A stretch of 10,751 nucleotides of DNA from a bacterium (lineage in GTDB: Bacteria; Sumerlaeota; Sumerlaeia; MVZB01). The position numbers and the translations under genes are program-made. The stretch spans positions 1 to 10,751 of the forward strand of contig JAMCWS010000304.1 of the NCBI GenBank assembly GCA_023480605.1, written 5' to 3'. This document shows positions 1 to 6,559 of the stretch, piece by piece. The notes under the pieces are model-generated. The model saw only the letters and a list, made by a program, of their open reading frames with translations. It ran no database searches and was not told the DNA's origin. How positions within the stretch are numbered: position 1 is the first letter of the stretch; every line of letters begins with the position of its first letter.

Positions 1-127
1 CGTCGCGGATTACGACCGCGCCGGCCGCTCGTTTCAGGCCATCGTCCAGGACAAGCGGTTGAGCGGCCAGGGCGAGCTTACGCCCGAAGCCCTCGATATG
101 CTTTTCATGGTCTGCTACGACCTGGAC
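1..127 (+). repeat. Direct repeat copy 1 (at least 127 bp), at the window edge
   Basis: Bases 1-127 are identical to 466-592 with no mismatch. The match ends at 127/592 (next base g versus c); its left end is cut by the window, so 127 bp is a minimum. The offset of 465 bp is 155 codons, so both copies are read in the same frame of the YkgJ-type gene. The arrangement is what a tandem duplication of a 465-bp unit would give, with 128-592 as the complete second unit and 1-127 as the tail of the first. Confidence 0.97.
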
Positions 128-799
128 GACATCATTCGCCTCAAAAAGGCCGTCGGCATGTCATCCGAGGATTTCCTCGACCGCTATTGCGTCATCCCAT
201 TCAGCCGGAAACTGAAGTACCCCATCGTCCTGCTGAAGATGGCCGACGACCCCGAACTGACCTGCCCGTTCCTGAAGCCCGGCGAGGGCTGCGGCGTCTA
301 CAAGGACCGCCCCTGGGCCTGCCGCATGTTTCCCGTCGGGCGGGCGGCTCCCCCATCCGAGGAAAGCCAGGAGAAAACATTCTATTTCATGATGCGGGAC
401 GAGATCTGCGAGGGCGTTCGTTCCCCCCAGGCCTGGACCATCGCCCAGTGGCTCGATGATCAGGGCGTCGCGGATTACGACCGCGCCGGCCGCTCGTTTC
501 AGGCCATCGTCCAGGACAAGCGGTTGAGCGGCCAGGGCGAGCTTACGCCCGAAGCCCTCGATATGCTTTTCATGGTCTGCTACGACCTGGACCGCTTCAG
601 CCGCTTCGTGTTCGGCACCAAGTTTGCCGACATGTTTGAAATCCCCGACACCGTGATCGAGGCCATCCGGACCGACGACGAGGCTCTGATGGAGTTTGGA
701 TTCCAGTGGATCCGATTTGCCCTCTGGCGCGAACCCACGTTGAAGGTCCGGGAGGAAGTGGCGCAGGCATACCGCGCCAAGGCGGGGGTGCCGCGATGA
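1..799 (+). CDS. YkgJ-type cysteine-cluster (putative Zn/Fe-chelating) protein, 5' partial, internally duplicated
   Basis: The reading frame is open to the left edge (first full codon at base 2), so the gene is 5' truncated; a TTG at 59 lies inside it and is probably not the start. The visible 265 residues carry the YkgJ/CxxCxxCC-family (PF03692) downstream signature: DIIRLKKAVGMSSEDFLDRY, then TCPFL, then CGVYKDRPWACRMFP, with a C-terminal part containing YDLDRFSRFVFG. The family's N-terminal Cys cluster, normally just before the 'DIIRL' segment, is not visible; that place holds an exact copy of bases 466-592. Family members are thought to bind Zn or an iron-sulfur cluster, but their function is poorly known. 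The stop overlaps the qmoA start (ATGA at 796-799), so the two are translationally coupled and the protein may serve Qmo maturation or electron transfer; that is inference. The family call is fairly firm, the role is not. Confidence 0.72.
   Translation, partial: VADYDRAGRSFQAIVQDKRLSGQGELTPEALDMLFMVCYDLDDIIRLKKAVGMSSEDFLDRYCVIPFSRKLKYPIVLLKMADDPELTCPFLKPGEGCGVYKDRPWACRMFPVGRAAPPSEESQEKTFYFMMRDEICEGVRSPQAWTIAQWLDDQGVADYDRAGRSFQAIVQDKRLSGQGELTPEALDMLFMVCYDLDRFSRFVFGTKFADMFEIPDTVIEAIRTDDEALMEFGFQWIRFALWREPTLKVREEVAQAYRAKAGVPR
466..592 (+). repeat. Direct repeat copy 2 (127 bp)
   Basis: Exact copy of bases 1-127. Here the encoded segment, ending in CYDLD and followed by RFSRFVFG, fits a natural C-terminal region of a YkgJ-type protein, so this is probably the original location. 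Copy 1 is followed directly by the family's DIIRL segment and looks like the derived junction. Confidence 0.97.
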
Positions 800-2064
800 A
801 TCAGGTCAATGGGCAATCCCATTCCGACGCCATCCTGGTGCTGGGCGGCGGGATCAGCGGCATCACGGCCGCCGTCGAGGCCGCCGAGATGGGCTGCACA
901 GTCTATGTGGTCGAGCGGACGGCCTCGCTGGGCGGCCGCGTCGCCCAGATGCACCAGTATTTTCCCAAGCTTTGTCCGCCCGCCTGCGGACTCGAGATCA
1001 ATTACCAGCGCATTCGCAAGAACCACGACCGCATCAAGATCCTGACGCTGGCCGAGGTCGCGTCGGTCTCGGGCGAGGCCGGCGCCTTCGAAGTCACACT
1101 CAACCTGCAGCCGCGATTCGTGAACGAGCGCTGCACGGCCTGCGGCCTTTGCGAGCCGGCCTGCCCCGTGCGCCGCCCGCGCCAGTTCGATTATGGCCTG
1201 GGCGAAGCGCCGGCCATTCATGCCCCCCATGAGATGGCGTTGCCTTCCTGGTACGTCGTCGAACGCTCGCTTTGCCCCCCCGGCTGCGCCAAGTGCGCCG
1301 AAGCCTGTCCCTACGGTGCCGTCGATCTGACGATGACGGCCAAAACGATGAAACTCTCGGTCGGTTCGATCATCCTCGCCACCGGCTGGACGCCCTACGA
1401 CGCCTCCCTGATCGCGAACCTCGGTTTCGGCGCCTCGCGCAACATCATCACCAATGTGATGATGGAACGGCTGGCGGCGCCGGGCGGCCCGACGCACGGC
1501 CGGATACTCCGCCCTTCCGACGGCAAACCGGTCCGGACGGCGGCCTTCGTCCAATGCGCCGGCTCGCGCGACATGAACCACCTGCCATATTGCTCCGGCG
1601 TCTGCTGCATGGCCTCGCTCAAGCAGGCCACCTATCTGCGCAAGCAAAACCCCGACGCCCAGGTCTATATCTTCTACATCGACCTGCGGACGCCGGGCTT
1701 CTTCGAGGATTTCCTCCTCCAGGTCGAGCGCGACGACAAAGTGGTCTTGAAAAAAGGCAAGGTAGCCCGCGTTGAGGAAGACCCGGCCACCGGCAATCTC
1801 CAACTCGAAGTCGAAGACATCATGGGCGGCGGCAAGCTGCAGCTCCAAACCGATCTCGTCGTTCTGGCCACCGGCATGGTGCCCAACGCGCGCGGGGCCG
1901 TACCGCTGGACCTGCAATACGACGAATACGGATTCTGCACGCGCGACGCCCAGCCGCGGGGCGTCGTACCCGCCGGCCTGTCCAAGGGCCCCGTCGACGT
2001 CGCGTCGGCCATTCAGGACGCCACGGGCGCCGTTCTGGAAGCCATCGGTTCAATGAGGCGGTAG
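796..2064 (+). CDS. qmoA: QmoA, HdrA-like FAD/iron-sulfur subunit of the Qmo complex
   Basis: This 422-residue protein is a soluble HdrA-related flavoprotein of the quinone-interacting oxidoreductase that passes electrons between the quinone pool and APS reductase. An N-terminal FAD Rossmann motif GGGISG is at residues 17-22, followed by GGRVAQ and the QmoA-like CPPACGLEIN (60-69). Two ferredoxin-type clusters follow: Cys113/116/119/123 and Cys160/164/167/171, the latter with CX3CX2CX3CP spacing. The HdrA-type signature QCAGSRD (253-259) and YCSGVCCMASLKQA (265-278) come next, with a second FAD motif VVLATGMVP near 355-363. Length and motif order match QmoA as I remember it from Desulfovibrio. 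The near-C-terminal segment reads PAGLSKGPVD, where HdrA/Qmo paralogs usually have AGCxRxPxD (as QmoB does here), so one conserved Cys is Leu. The ATG overlaps the upstream stop; qmoB begins 4 bp after the TAG. Confidence 0.9.
   Translation: MNQVNGQSHSDAILVLGGGISGITAAVEAAEMGCTVYVVERTASLGGRVAQMHQYFPKLCPPACGLEINYQRIRKNHDRIKILTLAEVASVSGEAGAFEVTLNLQPRFVNERCTACGLCEPACPVRRPRQFDYGLGEAPAIHAPHEMALPSWYVVERSLCPPGCAKCAEACPYGAVDLTMTAKTMKLSVGSIILATGWTPYDASLIANLGFGASRNIITNVMMERLAAPGGPTHGRILRPSDGKPVRTAAFVQCAGSRDMNHLPYCSGVCCMASLKQATYLRKQNPDAQVYIFYIDLRTPGFFEDFLLQVERDDKVVLKKGKVARVEEDPATGNLQLEVEDIMGGGKLQLQTDLVVLATGMVPNARGAVPLDLQYDEYGFCTRDAQPRGVVPAGLSKGPVDVASAIQDATGAVLEAIGSMRR
2055..2061 (+). promoter_or_regulatory. 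Ribosome binding site of qmoB inside the end of qmoA
   Basis: GAGGCGG ends 7 nt before the ATG at 2069. It lies within the last codons of qmoA, so qmoB translation is coupled to qmoA. It supports the 2069 start. Confidence 0.6.
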
Positions 2065-2068
2065 TTTT

Positions 2069-4240
2069 ATGGAAGGCAATACTCGGATATATCTGTGCGG
2101 CGGTTGCGATATCGGCCGGTGTGTCGACATGGAAGGGCTTGCCGCGGGCTTGAAAAAGGAATTCAAACCCGCCGAATGCCTCGTTCATCCATGCCTTTGC
2201 GGCGAAGAAATGGTCGCCCGCATCCGTAGCGACGCCGCGGCCGCCCCCGCCGGCAATATCGTCATCGGCGCCTGTTCCGGCCGACTCAATACCGACGTCT
2301 TCGCCTTCGACTCCGGAGCGATTGTCGAACGCGCCAATCTGCGCGAACTGGTCGCCTGGCGCCGCGGCGCCGACGAGGATGCCGAAGACACGCAGGCGCT
2401 GGCGCTCGACGTCATGCGCATGGCCGTCGTCAAGGCGCGCAAGAGCGCCATTCCCGAACCTTTCGTGCTTCCCGAAGCCGAAGACGCGATCCTGGTCGTC
2501 GGCGGCGGCGAGGCCGGTCTCCAGGCCGCCCTTCACTGCGCCCGGCTCGGGCACGCCGTCCTGCTCGTCGAGCAGGACGGCGAGCTGGGTGGTTGGATGG
2601 CGCGCCAGCATCGCGACACACCGCGCCGGCCGCCTTACGAGAAGAATCAGCCGACCACCGTTCGGTCGCTTGTCGATGAAGTCCGGAGCAATTCCGCCAT
2701 CCGCGTCCTGACTTCGGCCCGTATCGAAAAGATCGCCGGGCAACCGACCCAGTTCCAGGCGACCATCGCGCAGAACGGAAGCGCGATCGAAGCGCGCGTC
2801 GGCGCGATCATCCTGGCCACCGGCGCCCGGCCCTACGACGCCTCACGTCTCGCGCATCTGGGTTATGGCCTGTCGCCCGACGTCGTCACGCACGAGGATT
2901 TGGAGCGCATGGCGCGCGAAGGCCTGATCGTCCGCCCCTCCGACGGCCAGCCCGTGCGCAGCGTGGCCTTTATCCAGTGCGCCGGCTCGCGCGACTCCGC
3001 TCATCTCCAGTATTGCTCCGCGACCTGCTGCCTGACTACGCTCAAGCAGGCGCTTTACGTCCGCGAGGCCAATCCCGACGCGCAGGTCTACATCCTCATG
3101 AAGGACATGCGCACGCCGGGTCAGAGCGAAACTTTCCTGCGCAACGTCCAGGACGAGGTGACGCTGTTGCGCTACCGCACCGAGGACCCGCCGGCCGTCG
3201 AAGCCGCCGTCGCAAGCGGCGCGGACGATTATCCGCTGTGCGTGCGCGTGCGCGACTGGCTCACCTGGGGCGAGGAGGTCCGGGTGCCCGCCGACCTGGT
3301 CGTTCTGGCCACGGGCATGGTGCCGACGACACTCGACGCGAAAATTCTCGGCCTCGATTACCGCCAGGGGCCGGACCTGCCGACGAATCAGTACGGCTTC
3401 CCCAATTCCAATTTCATCTGTTTCCCATATGAGACGCGACGCACGGGCATTTACGCGGCCGGCTGCGTTCGCCAGCCAATGGACTCCGCCGCCGTGGCCT
3501 CCGACGCCGCCGGCGCCGCGCTTAAGGCCATCCAAAGCATCGGGATGCTGTCGCGCGGCGCGGCCGTCCATCCGCGCGCCGGCGACCTCAGCTTCCCCGA
3601 TTTCAAGCTCCAGCGCTGCACCCAGTGCAAACGCTGCACCGAGGAGTGCCCCTTCGGCGCACTCGACGAGGACGTTAAGGGCACGCCCAAGCCCAATCCC
3701 AATCGCTGCCGCCGTTGCGGCATCTGCATGGGGGCATGCCCCGAGCGCATCGTCGGCTTCGCCAACTACAGCGTCGACATCATCGGCTCGATGATCAAGG
3801 CCGTCGAGATCCCCGACGAGGACGAGGAAAAGCCGCGCGTCCTCGTCCTGGTGTGCGAAAACGACGCCTATCCCGCCTTCGATCTGGCCGGCGCGCACCG
3901 CCTCGGTTACAGCCCCCACGTGCGCATCATCCCGGTGCGTTGCCTCGGTTCGATCAACGTGGTCTGGATCAAGGACGCCCTGTCGCGCGGTTTCGACGGC
4001 ATCCTGATGATCGGCTGCAAGTACGGGGACGACTACCAGTGCCACTTCATCAAGGGCAGCGAGCTCATGAATACGCGCAGCGCGAACATCCAGGAAGCAC
4101 TCAACAGCATGGCGCTCGAATCCGAACGGGTGCGCCTGGAACAACTGGCCCTGACCGAATACGACCGCTTGCCCGGTCTCATCGCCGAGTTCATGGAGAC
4201 GATCGAATCGGTTGGGCCCAATCCATTCAAGGGGATGTAA
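2069..4240 (+). CDS. qmoB: QmoB, HdrA-like flavoprotein with ferredoxin and MvhD-like domains
   Basis: At 723 residues this is the large soluble Qmo subunit, proposed in the literature to couple APS reductase to the quinone-side subunit. The N-terminal HdrA-type cysteine region has C10/C13/C18 and C37/C42/C44 (HPCLCG). The FAD domain starts with VVGGGEAG (143-150), continues with GELGGWMA, FIQCAGSRD (301-309) and YCSATCCLTTLKQA (315-328), and closes with VLATGMVP and AAGCVRQPMD (463-472). Two 4Fe-4S motifs follow, Cys517/520/523/527 and Cys547/550/553/557. The last 135 residues are an MvhD/FrhD-like domain with cysteines at 596, 625, 650 and 658. The end, VGPNPFKGM, is typical of QmoB. No motif is damaged. 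In most sulfate reducers qmoC, the membrane heme b/HdrE-like subunit, follows directly; here a 161-bp gap and a histidine kinase follow. Confidence 0.92.
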   Translation: MEGNTRIYLCGGCDIGRCVDMEGLAAGLKKEFKPAECLVHPCLCGEEMVARIRSDAAAAPAGNIVIGACSGRLNTDVFAFDSGAIVERANLRELVAWRRGADEDAEDTQALALDVMRMAVVKARKSAIPEPFVLPEAEDAILVVGGGEAGLQAALHCARLGHAVLLVEQDGELGGWMARQHRDTPRRPPYEKNQPTTVRSLVDEVRSNSAIRVLTSARIEKIAGQPTQFQATIAQNGSAIEARVGAIILATGARPYDASRLAHLGYGLSPDVVTHEDLERMAREGLIVRPSDGQPVRSVAFIQCAGSRDSAHLQYCSATCCLTTLKQALYVREANPDAQVYILMKDMRTPGQSETFLRNVQDEVTLLRYRTEDPPAVEAAVASGADDYPLCVRVRDWLTWGEEVRVPADLVVLATGMVPTTLDAKILGLDYRQGPDLPTNQYGFPNSNFICFPYETRRTGIYAAGCVRQPMDSAAVASDAAGAALKAIQSIGMLSRGAAVHPRAGDLSFPDFKLQRCTQCKRCTEECPFGALDEDVKGTPKPNPNRCRRCGICMGACPERIVGFANYSVDIIGSMIKAVEIPDEDEEKPRVLVLVCENDAYPAFDLAGAHRLGYSPHVRIIPVRCLGSINVVWIKDALSRGFDGILMIGCKYGDDYQCHFIKGSELMNTRSANIQEALNSMALESERVRLEQLALTEYDRLPGLIAEFMETIESVGPNPFKGM

Positions 4241-4318
4241 CCGACATCAGTGTAAAGGCGATTTCGCCGTCAGATCACCGCGGCGGCTCAAAACCGCGGA
4301 CGCTGTCTCCGGGCGGCG

Positions 4319-4333
4319 GGGGGCCAGGCCCCC
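4319..4333 (+). other. GC-rich inverted repeat in the qmoB-kinase intergenic gap
   Basis: GGGGG-CCAGG-CCCCC is a near-perfect inverted repeat in the 161-bp gap 4241-4401. Smaller inverted repeats lie nearby (GGCG-ATTT-CGCC at 4257-4268; CGACG-ATG-CGTCG at 4353-4365). No T-run follows, so an ordinary intrinsic terminator is not supported. It could slow transcription or separate the qmo and kinase transcripts. I saw no convincing sigma-70 or sigma-54 promoter in the gap. Confidence 0.3.
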
Positions 4334-4401
4334 ACGGTCATGGAACCCAACGCGACGATGCGTCGGCAAGGCAGTAGAAACTCAGTGTAGCGGGCGATCC
4401 A

Positions 4402-5727
4402 ATGAAGACATTGGGCGACATTCGCGAGCTTCGTTCCGGCATTTGGTGGTTGATTTGCCTGCGACTGGTGGCCGTCGCCGGCGTGATTATCGCCACCGTG
4501 GTTGCCCGCGACCTCAAATTGCAGACCAACTTCACCGGCCTTTACATCACGACCGCCGTCCTTCTGGCCTATAATGTTTTCTTTGCCGTGCTGCTTCATC
4601 ACAGCAGGGGCATCAACGCCCTTCGCGTCATCGCCAATCTGCAGATATTCCTGGATTTCATGAGCCTGACGATCCTTCTCCATTTTTCCGGCGGCATCGA
4701 AAGCCCGTTCAAACTCTATTACGTTTTCCACACCATCATCTCCGCGATATTGCTAAGCCGGTGGGAGGCGACGATCCAGACGGGCCTGGCCATCGTAATG
4801 ATCGGCGCGCTGATTCTGATGGAACACGCCGGTCTCCTCGGCCACTGGAGTCTGGGCATCATTCCCCTGGAGCGGATGACCCATCCCAACCTGTATGTCT
4901 TCAGCCGTCTGTTCGTTCTTACTTCCGCCCTGCTTCTGGCCCTCTATATGACCATCTCGGTCACCGAGCGCAGCCGGCAGAAAAACGTGGAGTTGAGCAC
5001 CATCCGCGAGCAATTGACCCGCCATGAACTCCCCCGCGGCGAGGAAGACATCCTGCGGGAGGAGAAACTTTCGTCGCTGGGCAGAATGGCCGCCGGCATC
5101 GTAATGATCGGCGCGCTGATTCTGACCGTCATCCTCACCAACGTGGAGCTGGCACTGGAGGATCTCGATCCCAAGAGCCCGACCCACGAATCGCTTCAGA
5201 TCGTGAACGATGAGGTCATCCGTTGTCGCAATATCATCAGCCAATTGTTGACTTTCGCGCGCGGCGAAGGCATCGGCCGAAAACTCTGCGACGCCGGCGC
5301 CATTCTCAAAAACGCCGCCGCCCTGATCCGTAATTACGCCACGCTTAACCAGGTGAGCATCGACATGCAGGTGCCGCCGGAGCCCCTTCACTGCCGCGTC
5401 AACGAAAATCAGATCATGCAACTGCTCTTCAACGTGATGCTCAATGGCATTCAAGCGATGAGCAAAGGGGGAACGCTCAAGGTGGCCGTCGCCGCCTGTG
5501 GCGACCAGTGCGTCTCCTTCACGATCGAAGACACCGGCCACGGCATCCCGCGTTCCATCATCTCGAAAATTTTCGATCCTTTCTTTACGACCAAGAAGTC
5601 GGGGGAGGGAACCGGACTGGGTTTGTCCGTGTGCCACCGTATTGTCGAGCTGCATCACGGGATCATCGACGTCCAGAGCGAGGAAGCCAAGGGCACGCGG
5701 TTCATCATTCGATTGCCCTATGTCTGA
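4402..5727 (+). CDS. Membrane histidine kinase with the H-box replaced by a copied transmembrane segment
   Basis: A 441-residue sensor kinase. About six hydrophobic helices fill residues 14-36, 44-66, 73-95, 102-118, 121-140 and 166-187, with no sizeable periplasmic domain, so it probably senses something in or at the membrane, perhaps quinone or redox state (inference). A short linker leads to the dimerisation domain, entered by EEKLSSLGRMAAGI (220-233). The family continues with AHEINNPLTVI; here residues 234-241 read VMIGALIL before TVILTNVELALEDL resumes, so the phospho-accepting His (expected at 235) is Met. The ATPase domain is intact: N-box NVMLNGIQAM (344-353), DTGHGI (377-382), DPFFTTK (392-398) and GTGLGLS (403-409). 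As written it should bind ATP but not autophosphorylate. No strong Shine-Dalgarno precedes the ATG. The next gene, a receiver protein, is its obvious partner. Confidence 0.85.
   Translation: MKTLGDIRELRSGIWWLICLRLVAVAGVIIATVVARDLKLQTNFTGLYITTAVLLAYNVFFAVLLHHSRGINALRVIANLQIFLDFMSLTILLHFSGGIESPFKLYYVFHTIISAILLSRWEATIQTGLAIVMIGALILMEHAGLLGHWSLGIIPLERMTHPNLYVFSRLFVLTSALLLALYMTISVTERSRQKNVELSTIREQLTRHELPRGEEDILREEKLSSLGRMAAGIVMIGALILTVILTNVELALEDLDPKSPTHESLQIVNDEVIRCRNIISQLLTFARGEGIGRKLCDAGAILKNAAALIRNYATLNQVSIDMQVPPEPLHCRVNENQIMQLLFNVMLNGIQAMSKGGTLKVAVAACGDQCVSFTIEDTGHGIPRSIISKIFDPFFTTKKSGEGTGLGLSVCHRIVELHHGIIDVQSEEAKGTRFIIRLPYV
4791..4819 (+). repeat. 29-bp direct repeat, likely source copy (kinase transmembrane helix)
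   Basis: Exactly 29 bp, beginning CATCGTAATGATCGG and ending GCTGATTCTGA, identical to 5097-5125; the flanking base differs on each side. It encodes IVMIGALIL at residues 131-139, inside a predicted transmembrane helix, where such a sequence is expected. That marks it as the likely original. Confidence 0.97.
5097..5125 (+). repeat. 29-bp direct repeat, likely derived copy, sitting on the kinase H-box
   Basis: Exact copy of 4791-4819, 306 bp (102 codons) downstream and in frame. It encodes IVMIGALIL at residues 233-241, where a HisKA domain should read IAHEINNPL. Length is preserved, so the flanking dimerisation-domain residues keep their normal spacing. Only about 21 bp (seven codons) need to have changed, because CATC and CTGA at the edges probably belonged to both sequences already. 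Confidence 0.95.
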
Positions 5728-5729
5728 GG
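5726..5729 (+). promoter_or_regulatory. Ribosome binding site deciding the response-regulator start
   Basis: GAGG overlaps the kinase stop (TGA 5725-5727) and ends 6 nt before the ATG at 5736. The alternative in-frame ATG at 5751 has only a weak GGA upstream, so 5736 is preferred. The two starts differ by five residues. Confidence 0.5.
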
Positions 5730-5735
5730 CTGCCG

Positions 5736-6515
5736 ATGGAATCGGGTAAGATGGCAAATCAACAAACGATTCTCGTCATCGACGACCAGATCGCCGTTTG
5801 CCGAAGCGTCGAAAAGGTGCTCCAGCGCCAAGGCTATCGCGTTGAGTCTTTCCTGAACGGCCGCGAGGCGATGGAACGCATCGGAACCGGAGGCGTCGAT
5901 CTGATCGTCTCCGACCTGATGATGCCCGAACGCACGGGAACGGACCTCCTTCGGCAAATGCACGCCCTCGGCATCACCATCCCCCTGGTCATCATCACCG
6001 GCTACGCCGGCATCGAAAGCAGCCTCGAGTCGCTCGGCCTGGGGGCCATGGATTACCTGCCGAAGCCTTTTACGATCGCCGAGTTGAGAACCTCGGTCCA
6101 GCGCGCCCTGCGCGGCGGGCGGATCGATCCCTCCATCCTGCCCAGGCCTCCGCGCGATACATACGCCATCCGCCGCCAGACCTGGGCGCGCCGGATCGGC
6201 CCGAGCGCCGTGCTCGTGGGCGTGCATCCCTTCCGGCTGCATTGTTGCGGCGCCATTCAGGCGGTCGACCTGGCCCATGAGAAAGACGAGGTTGTTCAGG
6301 GCGGCTGTTTCGGCAAACTGACCGCCGACGACAGCGCCGTCCCCGCCTGGCTCTGGTCTCCCGTCTCCGGCGAAGTCGCCGCCGTCAACAGCCAGGCGAT
6401 CGTCAATCCCGGGCTTCTGGCCGCGGATCCCTACGGTCAGGGATGGCTGATGCAACTGACCCCGTACGATCTGGATAAGGATCTCAAGGCGCTCGTCGCG
6501 ATTTCCGCCGCGTAA
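5736..6515 (+). CDS. Response regulator receiver fused to a GcvH-like domain lacking the lipoyl lysine
   Basis: At 259 residues (254 if the start is 5751) it has two parts. Residues 12-126 are a complete receiver: acidic pair D16/D17, phospho-acceptor Asp60 in SDLMMPE, Thr88 in IITGYAG, and Lys110 in LPKPF. Residues about 146-245 resemble glycine cleavage H protein: a WARRIGPSAVLVGV strand region, a CGAIQAVDL segment, then SPVSGEVAAVN (208-218) and DPYGQGWLMQL, which are textbook GcvH signatures. The lipoylated lysine of GcvH lies seven residues before the 'xP' of the SP-VSG motif; here that position is Ala201, within DDSAVPAWLW, so lipoylation there is not expected. No DNA-binding or enzymatic output domain is present. 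It follows the kinase by 8 bp and is its likely partner; the output may be protein-protein contact. The domain call is firm, the role unknown. Confidence 0.82.
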   Translation: MESGKMANQQTILVIDDQIAVCRSVEKVLQRQGYRVESFLNGREAMERIGTGGVDLIVSDLMMPERTGTDLLRQMHALGITIPLVIITGYAGIESSLESLGLGAMDYLPKPFTIAELRTSVQRALRGGRIDPSILPRPPRDTYAIRRQTWARRIGPSAVLVGVHPFRLHCCGAIQAVDLAHEKDEVVQGGCFGKLTADDSAVPAWLWSPVSGEVAAVNSQAIVNPGLLAADPYGQGWLMQLTPYDLDKDLKALVAISAA

Positions 6516-6545
6516 ACGGCGGTCCGATACCCCCGAGTGGAACCC

Positions 6546-6551
6546 GGGAGG
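6546..6551 (+). promoter_or_regulatory. Ribosome binding site of the cytidylate-kinase-like gene
   Basis: GGGAGG ends 8 nt before the ATG at 6560, a strong Shine-Dalgarno. The 44-bp gap after the response regulator holds no terminator or clear promoter, consistent with co-transcription. Confidence 0.65.
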
Positions 6552-6559
6552 TTATGTAA

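Noticed and set aside
59..61. TTG as the start codon of the first gene
   Set aside because: The frame is open to the window edge and the TTG lies inside the repeated segment, which recurs mid-protein at 524.
580..1917. Long antisense open frame (445 codons) opposite qmoA
   Set aside because: It mirrors codon structure of a GC-rich gene with clear QmoA motifs on the + strand; the antisense product has no recognisable domain.
2843..4144. Long antisense open frame (433 codons) opposite qmoB
   Set aside because: Shadow of QmoB; low-complexity His/Ala/Asp-rich translation typical of antisense of GC-rich genes.
4319..4333. GC hairpin after qmoB as an intrinsic terminator
   Set aside because: No T-run follows and the stem sits about 80 bp after the stop; kept only as an inverted repeat.
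4241..4401. Remnant of qmoC in the gap after qmoB
   Set aside because: No frame in the gap shows heme-b membrane helices or HdrC/E-like cysteines; the gap is too short to hold more than a fragment and none was recognised.
5022..5042. His208 in the motif RHELPR as a substitute phospho-acceptor
   Set aside because: It is in the linker before the EEKLSSLG entry to the dimerisation domain, about 27 residues before the proper H-box position, and lacks the surrounding H-box pattern.
5508..5735. Longer N-terminus of the response regulator
   Set aside because: The upstream open frame overlaps the kinase ATPase domain in another phase and encodes nothing receiver-like; the GAGG at 5726 supports the start at 5736.
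4753..5757. Antisense open frame opposite the kinase
   Set aside because: No family features, while the + strand has a full ATPase domain in the same interval.
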